Of a stretch of DNA of 64,000 nt, positions 34,139 to 46,136 are shown one piece after another. The notes beneath the pieces are model-generated. The model did not search any database. It was not told the DNA's origin and saw nothing but the letters and a program-made list of their open reading frames with translations. The position numbers and the translations under genes were made by a program. Position 1 is the stretch's first letter. Each line of letters opens with the position of its first letter. Source of the stretch: Lasiosphaeris hirsuta (Eukaryota; Ascomycota; Sordariomycetes; Sordariales; Lasiosphaeriaceae); contig JAUKUA010000004.1 of NCBI GenBank assembly GCA_030549175.1, forward strand, positions 2,976,001-3,040,000. Direction: 5' to 3'.

Positions 34139-36687
34139 ACGGGCGTTTTTTTTTTTTTTTCTTTTCTGGTTTTGACGGAGGGGTTAGATTGAGGTGGTTT
34201 CACGAAGGATCGTATTGGTATTTGTTTGACGGAATGACCGAGAGAGCTTCATGAAGTGAGGCAGGTTTAAGGATCAGGATGGGAAAGCTGTCCTCATAAA
34301 TTGAGGCAAGCTGATCGAGGATTGTACGGGTACAGATCGAACCATAGACGACTTCGAAGCATCAATGATGCTTGACACGGAGTGCAGTTGAGGTTTCCAT
34401 GGCTTGAAAAGTCATGTTGTTGGGGTATTTGATGTTGGAGTAATGCCTGGGATGGCGATAGTTCAGGACCCAAATGCCTCGAGAATGAGAGCAGGGCCTG
34501 TTGAATGGTATTGATGCAGTTGGTCCTTGACCGCTGCATACTTGTGATGGAAACATTCCTAGTCTCGATGTAGTAAAAGTGTGATATGATGCACCGAATG
34601 TGGCTGTGCTACCGAAGCAACTTTCAGTCTATTTTGCATGACCCAGGTGCACCAGCAGAATCACCAGCTTTCCCATATCAGCACGAATTCCACAGAACTC
34701 AAGATCAACTCGGCGATGAGCCGCTGTGTAGGTATGCCAGGAGATCAGCCATTACCATGCTCATGTCTGTCAAGGGGTGGGTGGAAGGTTCGACGCAGAA
34801 AGGTGGGCAGGCGGGGTGAGATTATCAATAAACCCGTGAAGAGATTGCCGTGAAGAAGAAGTGACTTTCTTAACGTGCCCCTGAAAGGGTACCTGTCAAA
34901 GGAAAGCAAGGGGCTCCATGCCCTCCTTCCAGAGCCCGACCGATCTGAGAAGGAGCGAATATAGATGCTTCTTACGGTAAATCCACCCTCCCACTGCTGT
35001 AAATTGCGACTCCGGAAACCCACGGACGGAAGTGGGTGAAAAAGAAGAGAAGTTATTGTGTTAGGTGATACCCCAACGCGAAAGGATCAAAAGCAGAGAT
35101 TAGTAGATACCTGACCTGGGAAGATACAGGAAGGTTATGCTGTTACCTTATATTTGCTGATGCTCCGACGTGGGAAGAAGGTCTGGACATCATGGGGATG
35201 CAGCAGAGGTGCGGGAACACCGTGGGCTCGGGAGACTACGGACGGAAAGGATGCGAATGGCCAGAAACCATGAAGATTTAATAGATGCTCCTCGGGTGCA
35301 GAGATCATGGGGAAATGGTGAAGACACGAGAGGGATATGAAAGGGGATATGGATCTGGAAAACCACGGACCGGAACGAGTGAGTTGAGAAGCTGCTCTAT
35401 GTAGCACTTTCCCCTGCTACTTCGACTCGGAGGTGGTGCTCCGATCGACGGGCAATAGATCAGGGCGTGAAGATTGTGGGGAAGTGGCAAAGGTGCAAGA
35501 ACATGGTGACCCTAGAACACCACAGACGGAAACGAGAGAAACGAGAAGTTGATAGATTCAATAATATACCTCCTGTGCGGGGAGATTATGACTCCGGAAA
35601 GCCACGGACGGAAACGACTCAGGGAAATGAGAAGTTGCTCTACCTAGGTACTCGATGGTCTCTTCTGGTATTCCGGCCCAGGGCATCAGGGTGCCAAGAC
35701 CGTAGGGGAGGGGCGAGGATGTTGGGAAAGGTTCTCTTTCACACCCGACCGTGAAAACTTGTTAGCAGGGGAGAGGGTAGCTATAATGCTAGAGATATGT
35801 ATGGCCGCTCCTTCTCCAACATCCCAGGCCTGCTGTAAGCATGTAAAGGCAGCTTCAGATGATAACAGAACCACAGAATGGGTGCAATGACCCCCGGGCC
35901 CCGGGTCCTTCTCTGGGTAGGAAGAGAAGCGGAGGGCCAGGGTCAGTATGGCACTAGAGTACAGAACAACAGGGGCACTTGGAATGGCACTGGTTCTGTA
36001 GAAGTTAAAAGGAGTGCATGGTTGTGTATGGATAGAAATCCAAAGCCCAGCACAGCTCTCAAAGTCGCAAAGAATCCTGGTATGTTGAACCACATTGAAA
36101 GTGGCAAATATTACAATGACCAACTATTTCAAGCCCAGTGGCTGTGGTTTGATGGGCCTCGTTTGAAGTGATGAACTTATAAAGAGGAAAATTCCGGTTG
36201 ATTAACGTCTTGATTACTGTGGTCGATGGGGGCCCGTCAGCGTTTTCCGCCCATCTTGCACGTCCATCTTTGTGTCTTCGAATCTGGCAGTCGCGCCTCT
36301 CCACGGTCCACTGGCCTCGAATAATTTGATTTCCAACCACAACCGCACCCAAATGCCTACACAAAAATTCACATCACACAGTCAGGGCCTTTCAAGCTTG
36401 GATTCAACAGCCTCATGTGTTGCCAACTTGCTATCTCGCCCACTAAACAGAGTCGACAACAGTATTTTCTTCGTTTGATTTCTTGCGTTGCAACCAGTGC
36501 GTCTCCTACCGCGACAAACCAGCAGGTCACTGCTCAGTTTCTTGTAAGAACTCTTTTGGTCTAACAGCTTCAACTCTAGTAGTAATCTAACCACTAATAT
36601 TGTTGTGCCACTAGATACCCTCCAGTTCTACAGCTTCCGCAGCGACGGGAACCTCTCCGACCGTGACGAGATAACCGACACGGAATC
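34139..36687. other. Intergenic with degenerate repeats
   Basis: About 2.5 kb without a supported gene. It contains the degenerate repeat block described separately at 35010-35650. The last 300 bases are CT-rich and probably form the promoter and leader of the next gene. Confidence 0.5.
35010..35650. repeat. Degenerate repeats with CCACGGACGGAAACGAG core
   Basis: Five copies of a core resembling CCACGGACGGAAACGAG occur at about 35020, 35236, 35363, 35520 and 35602. Several are followed by GAGAAGTTGCTCTA-like sequence and preceded by GACTCCGGAAA. Spacing is irregular (about 80-215 bases). Non-coding; origin unknown. Confidence 0.6.
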
Positions 36688-37700
36688 ATGGAGACCAGAG
36701 CCCAGTTCCTGGAGCGCTTCGACGGCCAGACAGCCCAGCTCGAGCACTTTTTTGCTCTCGATGAGCACCCGGAGAGCCGCCTCATCCCGAAGCTGGCCAA
36801 GGTGGAAGACCAGCTGCCGGAGTTCAAGAACTGGAACGTCCACACGGTCGTTTGCTTCGGTCTGGGCTCGTACCACAACGTGGCCCGCGAAGACATCGTC
36901 GTCCCGGTCGAAGAAGAGGATGCCGAAAATAACGCCGCGTTTGTTGCTACCATGAAGACGGCCATCGAGAAAGACAAATGCAAGCAAGCCATTGCCCGAC
37001 ACCACGCGCTCCTTGAACTGGCGCCTTACCTGATGAGCCTGGGGGCCCAGGTGGGCCAGTTGAGCGGCAGCAATACCGAAAACCGCCCCCAGCCCACCGG
37101 ATTTAACTATGTTTTTTACGATGCCGAGTACGAAGACCGCGACGTCATCTTTTTGGGTCGCACCTCAGGCTATGCCCGGGCAGTGGGTCGCAGCGAGCCC
37201 ATCCAAGTCAACGTTCGCGTAGTCCCCCGCGGCTACAGCAGCATTGCGCTGCAAAGGATCACCCGCGAGACCATTGTCTACGCGGCGCAGGATGGGCTGC
37301 TCATCAGAGACATCGTCGCCCGCAAGCCGGCCGCCGTCATCTGTGAGGACTCGCACTGGAGCTTGGCGCCCGAGCACGACGAGGGGTGCGTCATGCACCA
37401 CTTCAATCAGGTCTACTGGTTTGAAAAGACACGCCCCGTCTGGCTTGTTTCGTGAGTAGACCACCGTACCAGCGATCTTTTATCTCCGCACAGACAAAGG
37501 CTAACTCCCGTGCTTTTTCTAGAAGAACTGGTCCCCGTCACCTCCCGTCCTCCAACAAGCAGTGGCGTTACTTCTCCGGCTACCGGAAGATATGCCTTGA
37601 CCGTGAGGGCAACACACCCTCTAAATACCTGCCGAACACCTCCGCCATTTACATCCGAGAGGATATCTTGGGGGTGGCGACTCCTTCTGCCACCACGTAA
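36688..37700 (+). CDS. SRR1-like domain protein (possibly truncated)
   Basis: Exons 36688-37451 and 37523-37700 (71-base intron, GTGAGT...CTAG, with CTAAC near the acceptor) encode 313 residues. Residues 50-150 resemble an SRR1-like domain: WNVHTVVCFGLGSYHNVA, then IARHHALLELAPYLMSLG, then FNYVFYDAEYEDRDVIFLG. These match the glycine-rich strand, the helix with a basic residue and leucines, and the D-containing strand of that fold. The second half (NVRVVPRGYSS, AAVICEDSHWSLAPEHDEGC) is unassigned. SRR1 proteins were first linked to circadian regulation in plants, and fungal members are mostly uncharacterised. The TAA at 37698-37700 may be premature, because coding-like sequence continues in the same frame. 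Assignment to the family is tentative. Confidence 0.6.
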
Positions 37701-38263
37701 AGAGCATGGGGAAGGCTGCTGGACGGCTTGGACAGTATCCTGCCGGTTGGGGAGGGCGAAACAGCCCACTTCAGATTCGACGCTTTGGGTAACGTGGAGG
37801 CCGAGTTGTTGTCGGTCATGGGTGGTGCTGACCCCAGCGGCACCAGTACTGCCAGCCAGCCTCCGACCCAGCTCCAGCTCGCGGAAGCCGGCGTCTCTGG
37901 AGTAAATCCCCCTGAAGATCTCGATCTTGCGGGCCGCGTCGTCCTATGGTATAGCTTGGCGATGGATTCCTCGGACAGCAAGGAGATCCTTCAATCTGCC
38001 CCTTGCAATCGGAGACAGGTAACCCGGTTGAGTTCCAGGTTCAGTCGGGTGGTACCCTCGTGGAAGTCGCCAAGGAGTCGACGGTTGTCGACAAGATCCG
38101 CTCCATCACATACCCCAACATCGTCGTGCAGGGCGAGCTGGTTGGTTCATCGATCGAGGGCAACACGATGAAGTATCCCGAGAGCCATCATGAGTTCGTT
38201 GTCAGACGGGATTGGATCCGCAGGTATACACTGACCTTTGTGCTGGGTTTGGAGCATTTGTAA
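37701..38263 (+). pseudogene. Coding-like continuation downstream of the SRR1-like gene
   Basis: Directly after the TAA the same frame continues (WGRLLDGLDSILPVGEGE, FRFDALGNVEAELLSVMGG, DLAGRVVLWYSLAMD) to about 38000. It then shifts by one base near a CCCC run into a second frame (ETGNPVEFQVQSGGTLVEVA, SITYPNIVVQGELVGSSIEG) that ends at 38263. No start codon or promoter is evident, so it looks like the C-terminal part of the upstream gene, separated by one stop and one frameshift. A 39-base intron could also skip the stop in frame, but that is shorter than any other intron here. Confidence 0.5.
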
Positions 38264-39600
38264 GACATCTTGGTGGTTTGGAGTTGTTGCTGTTGAGGAG
38301 AGGATTGGAGTATGTGCGAAATAGTTATTAGAGGCTGCGGTATGTCTCCTAGATCATGTCCCTCGTTGGCCCAGCGGGAACACACAAGAAAAATGTCGGA
38401 TAAATAATTCCTGCTTCGGCACTCCTCCTAAAATCCAGCTCAATTGAGATGGCTCACAAGCGCGCACAATGCTCTATTGCTCAGAATAATTATGTGAAAA
38501 GAGCTGCGAGGGAACCAGCAACCCCAAACAATAATGGCCATTCTGTTCCTGACTCTTCTTCTAGTACCTAGAAGGATGGAAAAAGACAGCCTGAGAAATA
38601 TAAGGTCGCAAAGCTCTGGCATAGTTCGACTGGAAAGCGGTGATCGCCAAACTCATAATTCCCACCTTCTATCCTTCAGGGCAGTGATGTTTCCTACATA
38701 CAGGTTACGGCCACAAAGTGGTCCGCTACAAGGATCTAATGATATGTTGGGGGATTCGTTGAGCTAGGCCTTACGAATGCCCATACAGCGCCTTGAGCAC
38801 GTGCAGCCTGTGTCGACAGAGTGATACTAGGTGACTGCAAGCTGTCCCACGTGGCAAATTCCAGGATGCACAGGTGTGAAGATCTGGGACCTCGGTGTCA
38901 TTCTAAGCTTTGCTTCTTGATTGTGCAAAGTTTGCTACTTCGACGGATGGCTGAATTTTCGGGGAATTTCCATGGTAACTTTCCGGAATAACCATAGCGT
39001 TTCGATAGGATTCAAGGTGATCAAAAGCCTGGAAGCTGCAGCGTTTCCAGCAATAAATTAATCGTCAATTGACCGTTTGGTGTTTTTACCCCTTTTCGCT
39101 GCCGGGCGCCTCGCTTAGTTTCGGCTACCCGGAGTACCTAGCGCCAAAGCCGCTTATTGCCGCTTTAGGTCACTTGAGATCGCTTATGGCGCTTACGGCG
39201 CTTAGGTCATCTACGCTGATAAGGCTCGCTTATTCTCGGCTATTTGAGTGCTTCGCGCTGAGATTGCTTAGGGCGCTTAGTAGGCCACTTAGCGTTATTG
39301 GATGCGATGAAACTCGCTTATAAGCTAAGCGAGACTTCGACAACCCACGTGCCAGCCAAAGCAAGCAAGCTGCTGAGACTTGATACTTCGCGGGTTATTA
39401 CCCCTGCGCCCAGGTGTGCAATGACCCCGCAGTGCAGCGATCTTGTTGGGCAACAAGCTTTCCATGACGTTTGACCTTTATTAGCAACTCTCGCCAAGCA
39501 GCTTCATAGCACGCGCTATAGCAATTGCAACCACCCATTAGCATTTTGACGCAGAATCCTGAACGCAAGCGCAACTTCCTCTCTGCGCAACAAAGCAAAG
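38264..39600. other. Intergenic, PI31 upstream region
   Basis: No gene supported. It contains the CGCTTA-rich block at 39108-39336 described separately. Sequence near 38900-39060 is AT-rich. Confidence 0.5.
39108..39336. repeat. CGCTTA-rich island
   Basis: About a dozen copies of GCTTA, mostly as CGCTTA or GCGCTTAG, crowd into 230 bases. The block ends in the near-palindrome CGCTTATAAGCTAAGCG at about 39314-39330. It has no coding signature. A short non-autonomous element or self-folding sequence is possible. Confidence 0.45.
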
Positions 39601-40887
39601 ATGACGTCCAATCCACTGAGCTCTGGCTCCATCCTGGAGCGCATGGCAGATGCCCTGCCGACCCATGAGCAAGATGACACAACCTCAGACCTAAGCAGCT
39701 CACTGGATGCCATCGCTCTGTTCACGCACGCTTGCATGGCTAGCCTTGACTTCAAGCTGCTAGGATTTAACGAGGACCAAAAGATCGGTATGTTGCCTTT
39801 CACTCCCCCATCCCCTTATGCGACAAAGACAGCTTGCTAACTCCATCTCAAACAGCCACCGAATGCGCCAACATCGCGCCTCGAATCCCTGCGCAATGGA
39901 ACAAGAGTCTGAGCTCTCACAGCTTCGTATACTCGCACACACAGTCCTCCATGCAGTTTGTCATCCGTGTCGACCGTTTAGGGGGCAAGATCGAGATCCG
40001 CGGCCTGGGTGTCGGCGACGAACGCATCGCCCGCTTCGAGATCACAGCACGCGACTACATCTCATCAGCCGCTCTCCCCTTGCGCATCACATTGAACGAG
40101 GACGGTACCGAAGTCCGCGGCGAAGACCTCCAGCAAAAGCTCAAGAACCTATTCATCTCTCCAGAGCGCATCACTGGTTCGTCCCTCTCCTCCCCTTATT
40201 TCCTAGTCACAAGCTAACTCCCCAAAACTAGACCTCGCCTCCCTCCTTAAAATCTCTATCATCCAACGCCTCCTCCCCAACCTCCAAAAGGTAGGCTACC
40301 AAGAATCCGAAGACCCCGACGACCGCGCAGCCCGCCAAGACGCCGATGCGACTGGCCGCTCTGGCGCCCGCCCAGCCGTCATCCCCTCGCCTCTGCCACC
40401 CTCAGTCCCACACCCGCAACCCTACCCCCTGATCGACCCGCTCGCGCAGCCCCCGCGCCGGCCCTTCCCCGCAGGCGACTTCCCCCCACCCGACTTCGAC
40501 GACGAGTACGAAGTCAACCGGCCCCCGCGGGGCCTCCCAGGCGGGCTGGGCCTAGGTCCCCACCAAGGCGGCCGCGGTCCCTTCGGTATCGGCAGCAGCG
40601 ACTTGTACCCCGCGGGCCTGGGCCCCGACGATCCTCTGCGCGCGTCGTTCGTGCCGGGGCGGTTTGGCGGGCAGAGTGGTGGTTCTGGCGGGATGCATCC
40701 CACCTTTGATGATCCGCTGTTCCAGGGCCCCCGCGGCCAGGGCAGCCCCCAGTTCGACCCGCAGGTGCCACCTGGTGCGCGCTGGGATCCCCTGGGCCCC
40801 GGGGGCGCGCCACGGTTTGGTGGGGGCCGACCAGGGGGCAATGGACAAGGGGGGTTTGGGAGTGGGTTTGGAGGGGATATTATTTAG
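39601..40887 (+). CDS. fub1: PI31-like proteasome regulator
   Basis: Exons 39601-39787, 39856-40176 and 40232-40887 encode 387 residues. The N-terminal half has the PI31 N-terminal fold (DAIALFTHACMASLDFKLLG, WNKSLSSHSFVYSHTQSS, LNEDGTEVRGEDLQQKLKNL). The C-terminal half is Pro/Gly-rich with the signature DLYPAGLGPDDPLR, GGMHPTFDDPLF and PPGARWDPLGPGG, characteristic of PI31/Fub1. PI31 binds the 20S proteasome and modulates its activity and assembly. The second intron has a non-consensus GTTCGT donor, but the junction restores the expected frame. The ATG at 39601 is the first in frame and precedes a plausible N-terminus. Confidence 0.9.
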
Positions 40888-42255
40888 TTGCTGCTGGCGG
40901 AGGACTGGTGGGAAGAGCGTTGGGAAGTTGGTGGACTGAGGTGGGTTGCAGGAGCTGGGGTTTGGAATTGTGCTCCTGTTGAATGGTGACGAGACTCGGG
41001 AATGCAGACTGTAACACTCACTGTGCTTGTATGACGGACAACTGGCCCACGATAATGAGCTATGCAAATAAAAAGACGAACCTCTCTATTCTGTGGTTTT
41101 TCTTGTCCGTATGCCTAGCTGTGCTCTGTCCTTCATCGGTTTACTCCTTTGCCGGTGACCAATTAAGCGACTCTATCGCGAGCTTCCAATGCAATTCAGA
41201 TGCAACCAGCATTAACATGCACAATAACTGCACAGAATGCCCAGAAAAAAAGAAGCGACTGGCAGAAAATGCACAGAGAACCGAAATCTACAACCTGTGA
41301 AGTCAAGTCAAAGATGAAACCCCTTTTGTGAAATAAACTGACAAAAAGCCAAGTTCACCAAGCAAAAGAATACGCACTCGAACCCACAACCACTCCCAAA
41401 AAAAAAAAAAAAAAAAAAAACGAAGTCCTGTGCGAGACATGCTCACACAGGGCTGTGTGTGAAATCTCAAGTTCAAGGCTTCGGCTACTTCGCTGGGAAG
41501 GTCAGTGCCTGGGGTAGTATATATAGCCGGTGACTCACGCAGCCGGCAATGAGAGCACACACATGGCTGAGGAGGGACATGACCAGGGAGCAGTTGGACT
41601 CCACCCAACTGTGCCAATGTCCCAAAAGGGATGCTAGGTGTCCCAAGACGTCACGGGGGAAAGGAAAAAAAAGGGGGGAACAGAGACAGCGCAGTCGCTC
41701 GAAACCATGACCTCCGCACAAAAAGCAAAAGCGAAGGCTCTGTGTGAGACGTACTCACACAGGGCGACTCAAAATCCAAAGTTGTTTAAATTTCGCTACT
41801 TCGCTGAAAGGAGCGGTGACTGCATTGGTACAAGTACCTTGCTTGTGTGAGACACCGGGGCTTGCTGACTGCCATGTGGAGGCTGTGGCTGTGACTCAAC
41901 ATCTCAGCTGCAAGTCGCTTGGTTTCGCTCAGCCCCCCTAAAATCAGCCTTCAAATCTAGGCTCCAATCGGCAAAGCATCAACTTCCAACGCAACGCTCC
42001 TTTATCCTACTCGTGTGTTACTGCTACGATACGTCCCTCAAGGTATCACAGTTTCTAATATAGACATTCTCTCTACAACCGCTGATAACAACCAACCCTT
42101 CGCTACTACTGTCACATGGGTGCCATCTCCTCCACCCAGACAATCTCCTTATATCGCGACATGGCTCTCTTTGCTTAGGTATACCATCCCTCTGATCCTG
42201 AATAGCCTTCCCCCCACACCATGCTCTTTACATACACCACACCCCGTTCACCACA
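40888..42255. other. Convergent intergenic region with a duplicated element
   Basis: Lies between the 3' ends of the PI31 and importin genes. It contains a run of 22 A at 41399-41420 and two related repeat copies described separately. No gene supported. Confidence 0.5.
41380..41830. repeat. Two direct copies of a hairpin-bearing repeat
   Basis: Copy 1 (about 41380-41520) and copy 2 (about 41690-41830) share, in order, an ACTCGAA-like block, an A-rich stretch, GCGAAG, a hairpin and GCTACTTCGCTG. In copy 2 the hairpin is perfect: CTGTGTGAG (41740-41748), five-base loop, CTCACACAG (41754-41762). In copy 1 (41428-41450) one stem base differs. Sequence between copies is unrelated. It may be a small dispersed element. 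Confidence 0.6.
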
Positions 42256-45200
42256 TTATGCTGCCAATTGATGGAGCTTGGCCTTCTCGTCCTCGGTCAA
42301 CATGGTAAACCATTCCTGGAACCCTGCGATGTTCTCCCGGGCCGCCCTCATGAAGAATTCGACAAGGTACGCTTGGGTTTCATCATCGCGTTGACGTGAG
42401 TTGGAGTTTTCCAGCCACCCCATAAGATCAGCTTTCGTGCTGCCCAACGAGAGGTCCAGGGTGTCACCCGCATCCTCCCAACCATCATCATCATCCTCGT
42501 CGGCATCTTCAAACTGGGCAGTTGCCGTAGCAGAAGCCACGTTGGCCGCAGCTTGCAAACCAGATGCCGAAAGAAGTTCCTCAATCAACACCTTGAGAAT
42601 CTTCAGCGAGGCCGGGATGATGGTGTATTGGTCGGGATCTTGGTCAGCGTTAGCTAGTGGCGCCGAGGAGGGTGTCAGAAAGACTCACTCTGCTTCGCCC
42701 GAGATCTAGTGAGAATTCTATCGCTGTTGGTCGGGATGAGGTCTCCCCTGACCTGGGTCTGGGAGATGCGCGCATCGTTGAGCGAATAGAGCTTTGAGAG
42801 GGCAATGACGCTACAAAAATTAGCAACGACATCCAAGTACTGATCAAATGGCTACTTACTTCTGCCGGATCTCATCGTAGCCCGCAAAGCTGACAGAATT
42901 CTCCAACCACTTGGCGAGGACGACCTGGAGACCGCTCTGGCCGTTGATTTGGATGTCGCTCAAGAAGCTCACGACATCTTGGGCTCCAACTAGAGACAGA
43001 CGAGCAAAGACGATGATGAGGGACTGAATGAATGGCGCAGCCTGGGCAGTATCTAGCCGTGCTGCGACGGCCTGGAGAAGCTGGGGCAGGAAGGGGCCCA
43101 GGCGCTCTTGTCCGGCCTTCTCAACCAGCTCCGCGGCGAGACCGCCAACCTCGGAGGCAGCATTGTCCTCCACCAAGGGACCCAACAAACGATCGATGAT
43201 GAGTAGGCAGACCTCAAGACCAGAGCGGGCACTCTCGTCTTGCCATCCAAACACTTGGTGGTGGTCATGCATGAGCATATACTTGACGGACTGGGTTGCA
43301 GGGCGTAGGATTTCCCCCTCGGGAGAGGTCAGCAGCAGCTGAGTGAGCTTGGGGAGCGTCGAGGCAACAAAGCCGGCTGGCAAAGGCTCCGATCCATGCT
43401 CTACAAGGAGGGACAACAGCTCGGTGGCAAGCTAATGCAAAAAAGTCAGACAATATCCGCTTCCGCTGTAGGAGTTTGATAACTTACTTCGAGCAGGTTC
43501 TGGTCATTGATGTGGGTGGCATAGTCAAAGGCACCAGTAATAGAGGGCAGAGCCTTGGTGCAAAGTGCAGTATACGAAGCGGGGTCGTCCAATACTTCAG
43601 CAACATCCTCAAACGCTTCGCAGGCAATCATGGTGAGCTGGAAGTTGGTTGAGCCATGTCTGGCTAGCGAGAAAAGAAGGTCGAGAGCAAAGCTTTCTGG
43701 ATGAATGACAACCCTGATATCCATGCTGATGGCCGAGCGCAGCGTTTCCAGGAGGGTTACCAAGAGATCGTCGGCATCCTCCAGCTCAGTGAGGTCCTTG
43801 GTATCCATAAAGATTTTTAGTGCCTGGAGGATAACAGCCTGGCGGTCGAGGCTAACGCCAGCTTTGATGAAGCCATTCACTGCCTTTACACATGCGGCTT
43901 GCACGAGCTCTGACTCTCCCTCGTTCATGGAGCGGATCGTCAGATCGAGCAAGGCCCCCGCCGGATCATGGCTTTGAGCAAGGGCGCCTGCGACAAGAAA
44001 GCCTCTGGCTCTGAGAAGGGGATCTTCTTGTTTGATGGCATAGTTGACGAGTTCCAGGTATAATGCTGAGATCTCGTGAGGGACCAGCTTCTGGCAGTCT
44101 TGGAAGTCGCTGAGGATGACACCAAACAAGTACAGCGAAGCCTCCTGGAGCCTCGTTTCTGTTGAGCCAGAGATAAAAAGCGACTTTGTGTAAGCGAATA
44201 GACCTTCGAGTGCTCGTTGGCCGAGCCACTCGCCGATCTTGATGAGAAGGTCCCCGCAGGCGGTCCTGGCGGTGTAGTTGCTAGATACCGACGTCTCCTC
44301 GGCGAGGTAGAGCGAAACATCAATGTCCCACAAGCCCTCCTCCTCCATAGTGATTTGGGCATATGAGACAAGCAGCTTCATCAGGTCCAGAACCCAAGGG
44401 GTTTCGTGAACGGCACTGTGGGCTACGATATCAGCCTCGAGTTGCTTTTGGACAGGTGCAGCACGTAGCAGCTGATTGAGCAGATCGAGCTCATCGAGAA
44501 CCAAAAAGTCAAGCGTGAAGGGAAGACCGTCAATGTCTTCTAGTCGGCCCTGGGCGTCGGCCTCGATGAACAGCTGCCGGTACGAATCTTGCAGCTTTGC
44601 AAGCTCCTCCCAGGTGGCCGTGAATAGGACAGTGCTCTGGGGGAGCAGCAGAGCCCGAAAGACAGTCTTGATCTTGATGAGTGTCTTGACGACCTGAACC
44701 TTGAGGGTGATCGGGCCATGCCAGCTATCGGGCTGAGCATCAGGCTTCTCGCGCTCGGGCAGGGGCGACTTGATGGCCTGCTCAAAGAAGGGCAGCCAGC
44801 CCCGGAGAACCTCCTCGGCAAAACTCTTCACTTCTGTCTTGTGGTCATCCTTGACAATATCCATGAGATCAAAACAGCTTCGGAAGACCAGGACGGCCAG
44901 ACTCCGGTGGGTCTGCTTGCGGTTGACGTTGAGAGCAACATCGTAGCACGCCTTGATGATGTCACGCGCTACCGAGAAGAACTGCTCGTCCGTGAGGCTG
45001 TCCTCGACCAAGTCTTGTAGGATCCGCAGGGCTCCGTGGAGCTGGGCGTCGGTACCGCTAGGCATAACACCGAGGACGGCGGGGAGCAGGGCGGGCCATT
45101 GCTCAGGGAAGTCGACCATGGCGATCTTGGACACGGCATAGCTGCGGCGCCATCTTGTTAGATCCTCACCACACCAGCACTAGCTCTAGCAAATTACGGG

Positions 45201-45546
45201 CCGGGCCGACATACCTGGCAGCAAGCTTGACCTTGCGCTCTTCCTCGGAACTCAGGACCAGTTCGAGAAGGACACCCCGCAGCTGGTCCTTGACGGGGTC
45301 GGGAATGGGGATGTGAGGCCCATCACCCCCCTCGGGACTCCAATTCTCCTCAATGAACTTGCGTAGGCAAGACAGTGCGGCCTGTCTGATCTCGATTGGG
45401 TACGTTTGGGTGCGGCCGATGCTGGCGAGCGCAAGGGGGAAGTCGGCATTCGTCCGGGCGTGGACGAGGTCTAGCTCGGCCTGTTTGCGCGGGCCCTCTT
45501 GCGGGAGCTGCGTGTTGGCGAGCAGTCGCACTAGGTGCTCCTCCAT
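42256..45546 (-). CDS. kap114: Importin-9 / Kap114-type karyopherin
   Basis: Exons are 45546-45215, 45141-43488, 43431-42860, 42810-42689 and 42638-42256, giving 1020 residues, typical for importin-beta family proteins. The N-terminus carries the importin-N region (GPRKQAELDLVHARTNADFP, RQAALSCLRKFIEENW, KLAASYAVSKIAMVDFPEQWPAL). Helical HEAT-like repeats follow throughout. Near the C-terminus an acidic patch, EDADEDDDDGWEDAGDTLDL, matches the acidic region of importin-9/Kap114. Kap114 imports histones H2A/H2B, TBP and other nuclear cargo. Introns are 57-73 bases with consensus borders. The start is the ATG at 45546 (MEEHLVRLLANTQ). Codons further upstream in the same frame lack an ATG. Confidence 0.92.
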
Positions 45547-46136
45547 CGTGGCCAACTGTCGGGAATTGGGTGCCTGCTGCTAGACACTACTGTATTTGGC
45601 ACTGGTCGAAATGAGGGGGGGGGGGAGGGGACTTGTTTGAGGCCGCGGGTGCTTGCGGATGCACGGGTGCTTGCGTGTGGGAGCCGGGATGGAGTAAAGA
45701 TTTGTGGCGACGAACGATAGTTTGCAGGCCGAGGTTGAGGCGCTTGAGAGTGTCAGAATGTGCCTGCACCCGTCGTTCGCAGCAGTGGCAGACGGCAGAA
45801 CAGTAGGTATGAGGGTGGGGTGAGCTCGAGGTCAACAAGGCGCTAGTTCAGTTTCAAGACGCGTGTGTGGGTGTTTAGCACCGCGGGGTTCCTTCTCACT
45901 CCTCAGAGTTGTCGAGTCTCTGACGCACGTGCAGACCCCCCCCAACCCCAATACTGTGCAAAATTCATTGGAAATTGGGGGGCCCTTATCAGCAATCACG
46001 TGTTTTGGCGTTGCGGGCAGGCAGTCGCGTCTCCCATCAGCCCCCTGACAACCCCGCGCCAGACAAAGTGATTATCGAGTAATTCAAGGTGAGAGAGCAG
46101 AAGATACCTTGGTCAATCAAAAGCAATGTAAAGAAA
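45547..46136. promoter_or_regulatory. Divergent promoter, kap114 / rev7
   Basis: A 590-base region between two divergent starts. It holds a G-rich run at 45614-45630 (GAGGGGGGGGGGAGGGG) and no open frame of note. It presumably serves both genes; no TATA box is evident. Confidence 0.5.

Noticed and set aside
37698..37736. 39-base intron that would remove the TAA in the SRR1-like gene
   Set aside because: Frame would be kept, but it is shorter than every other intron in the window and has no good branch site. A stop or sequence error is equally likely.
41370..41395. Possible tRNA end (complement GGGTTCGAGTGC)
   Set aside because: No cloverleaf partner stems or anticodon arm could be placed upstream. 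Mentioned only as a B-box-like motif within the repeat.
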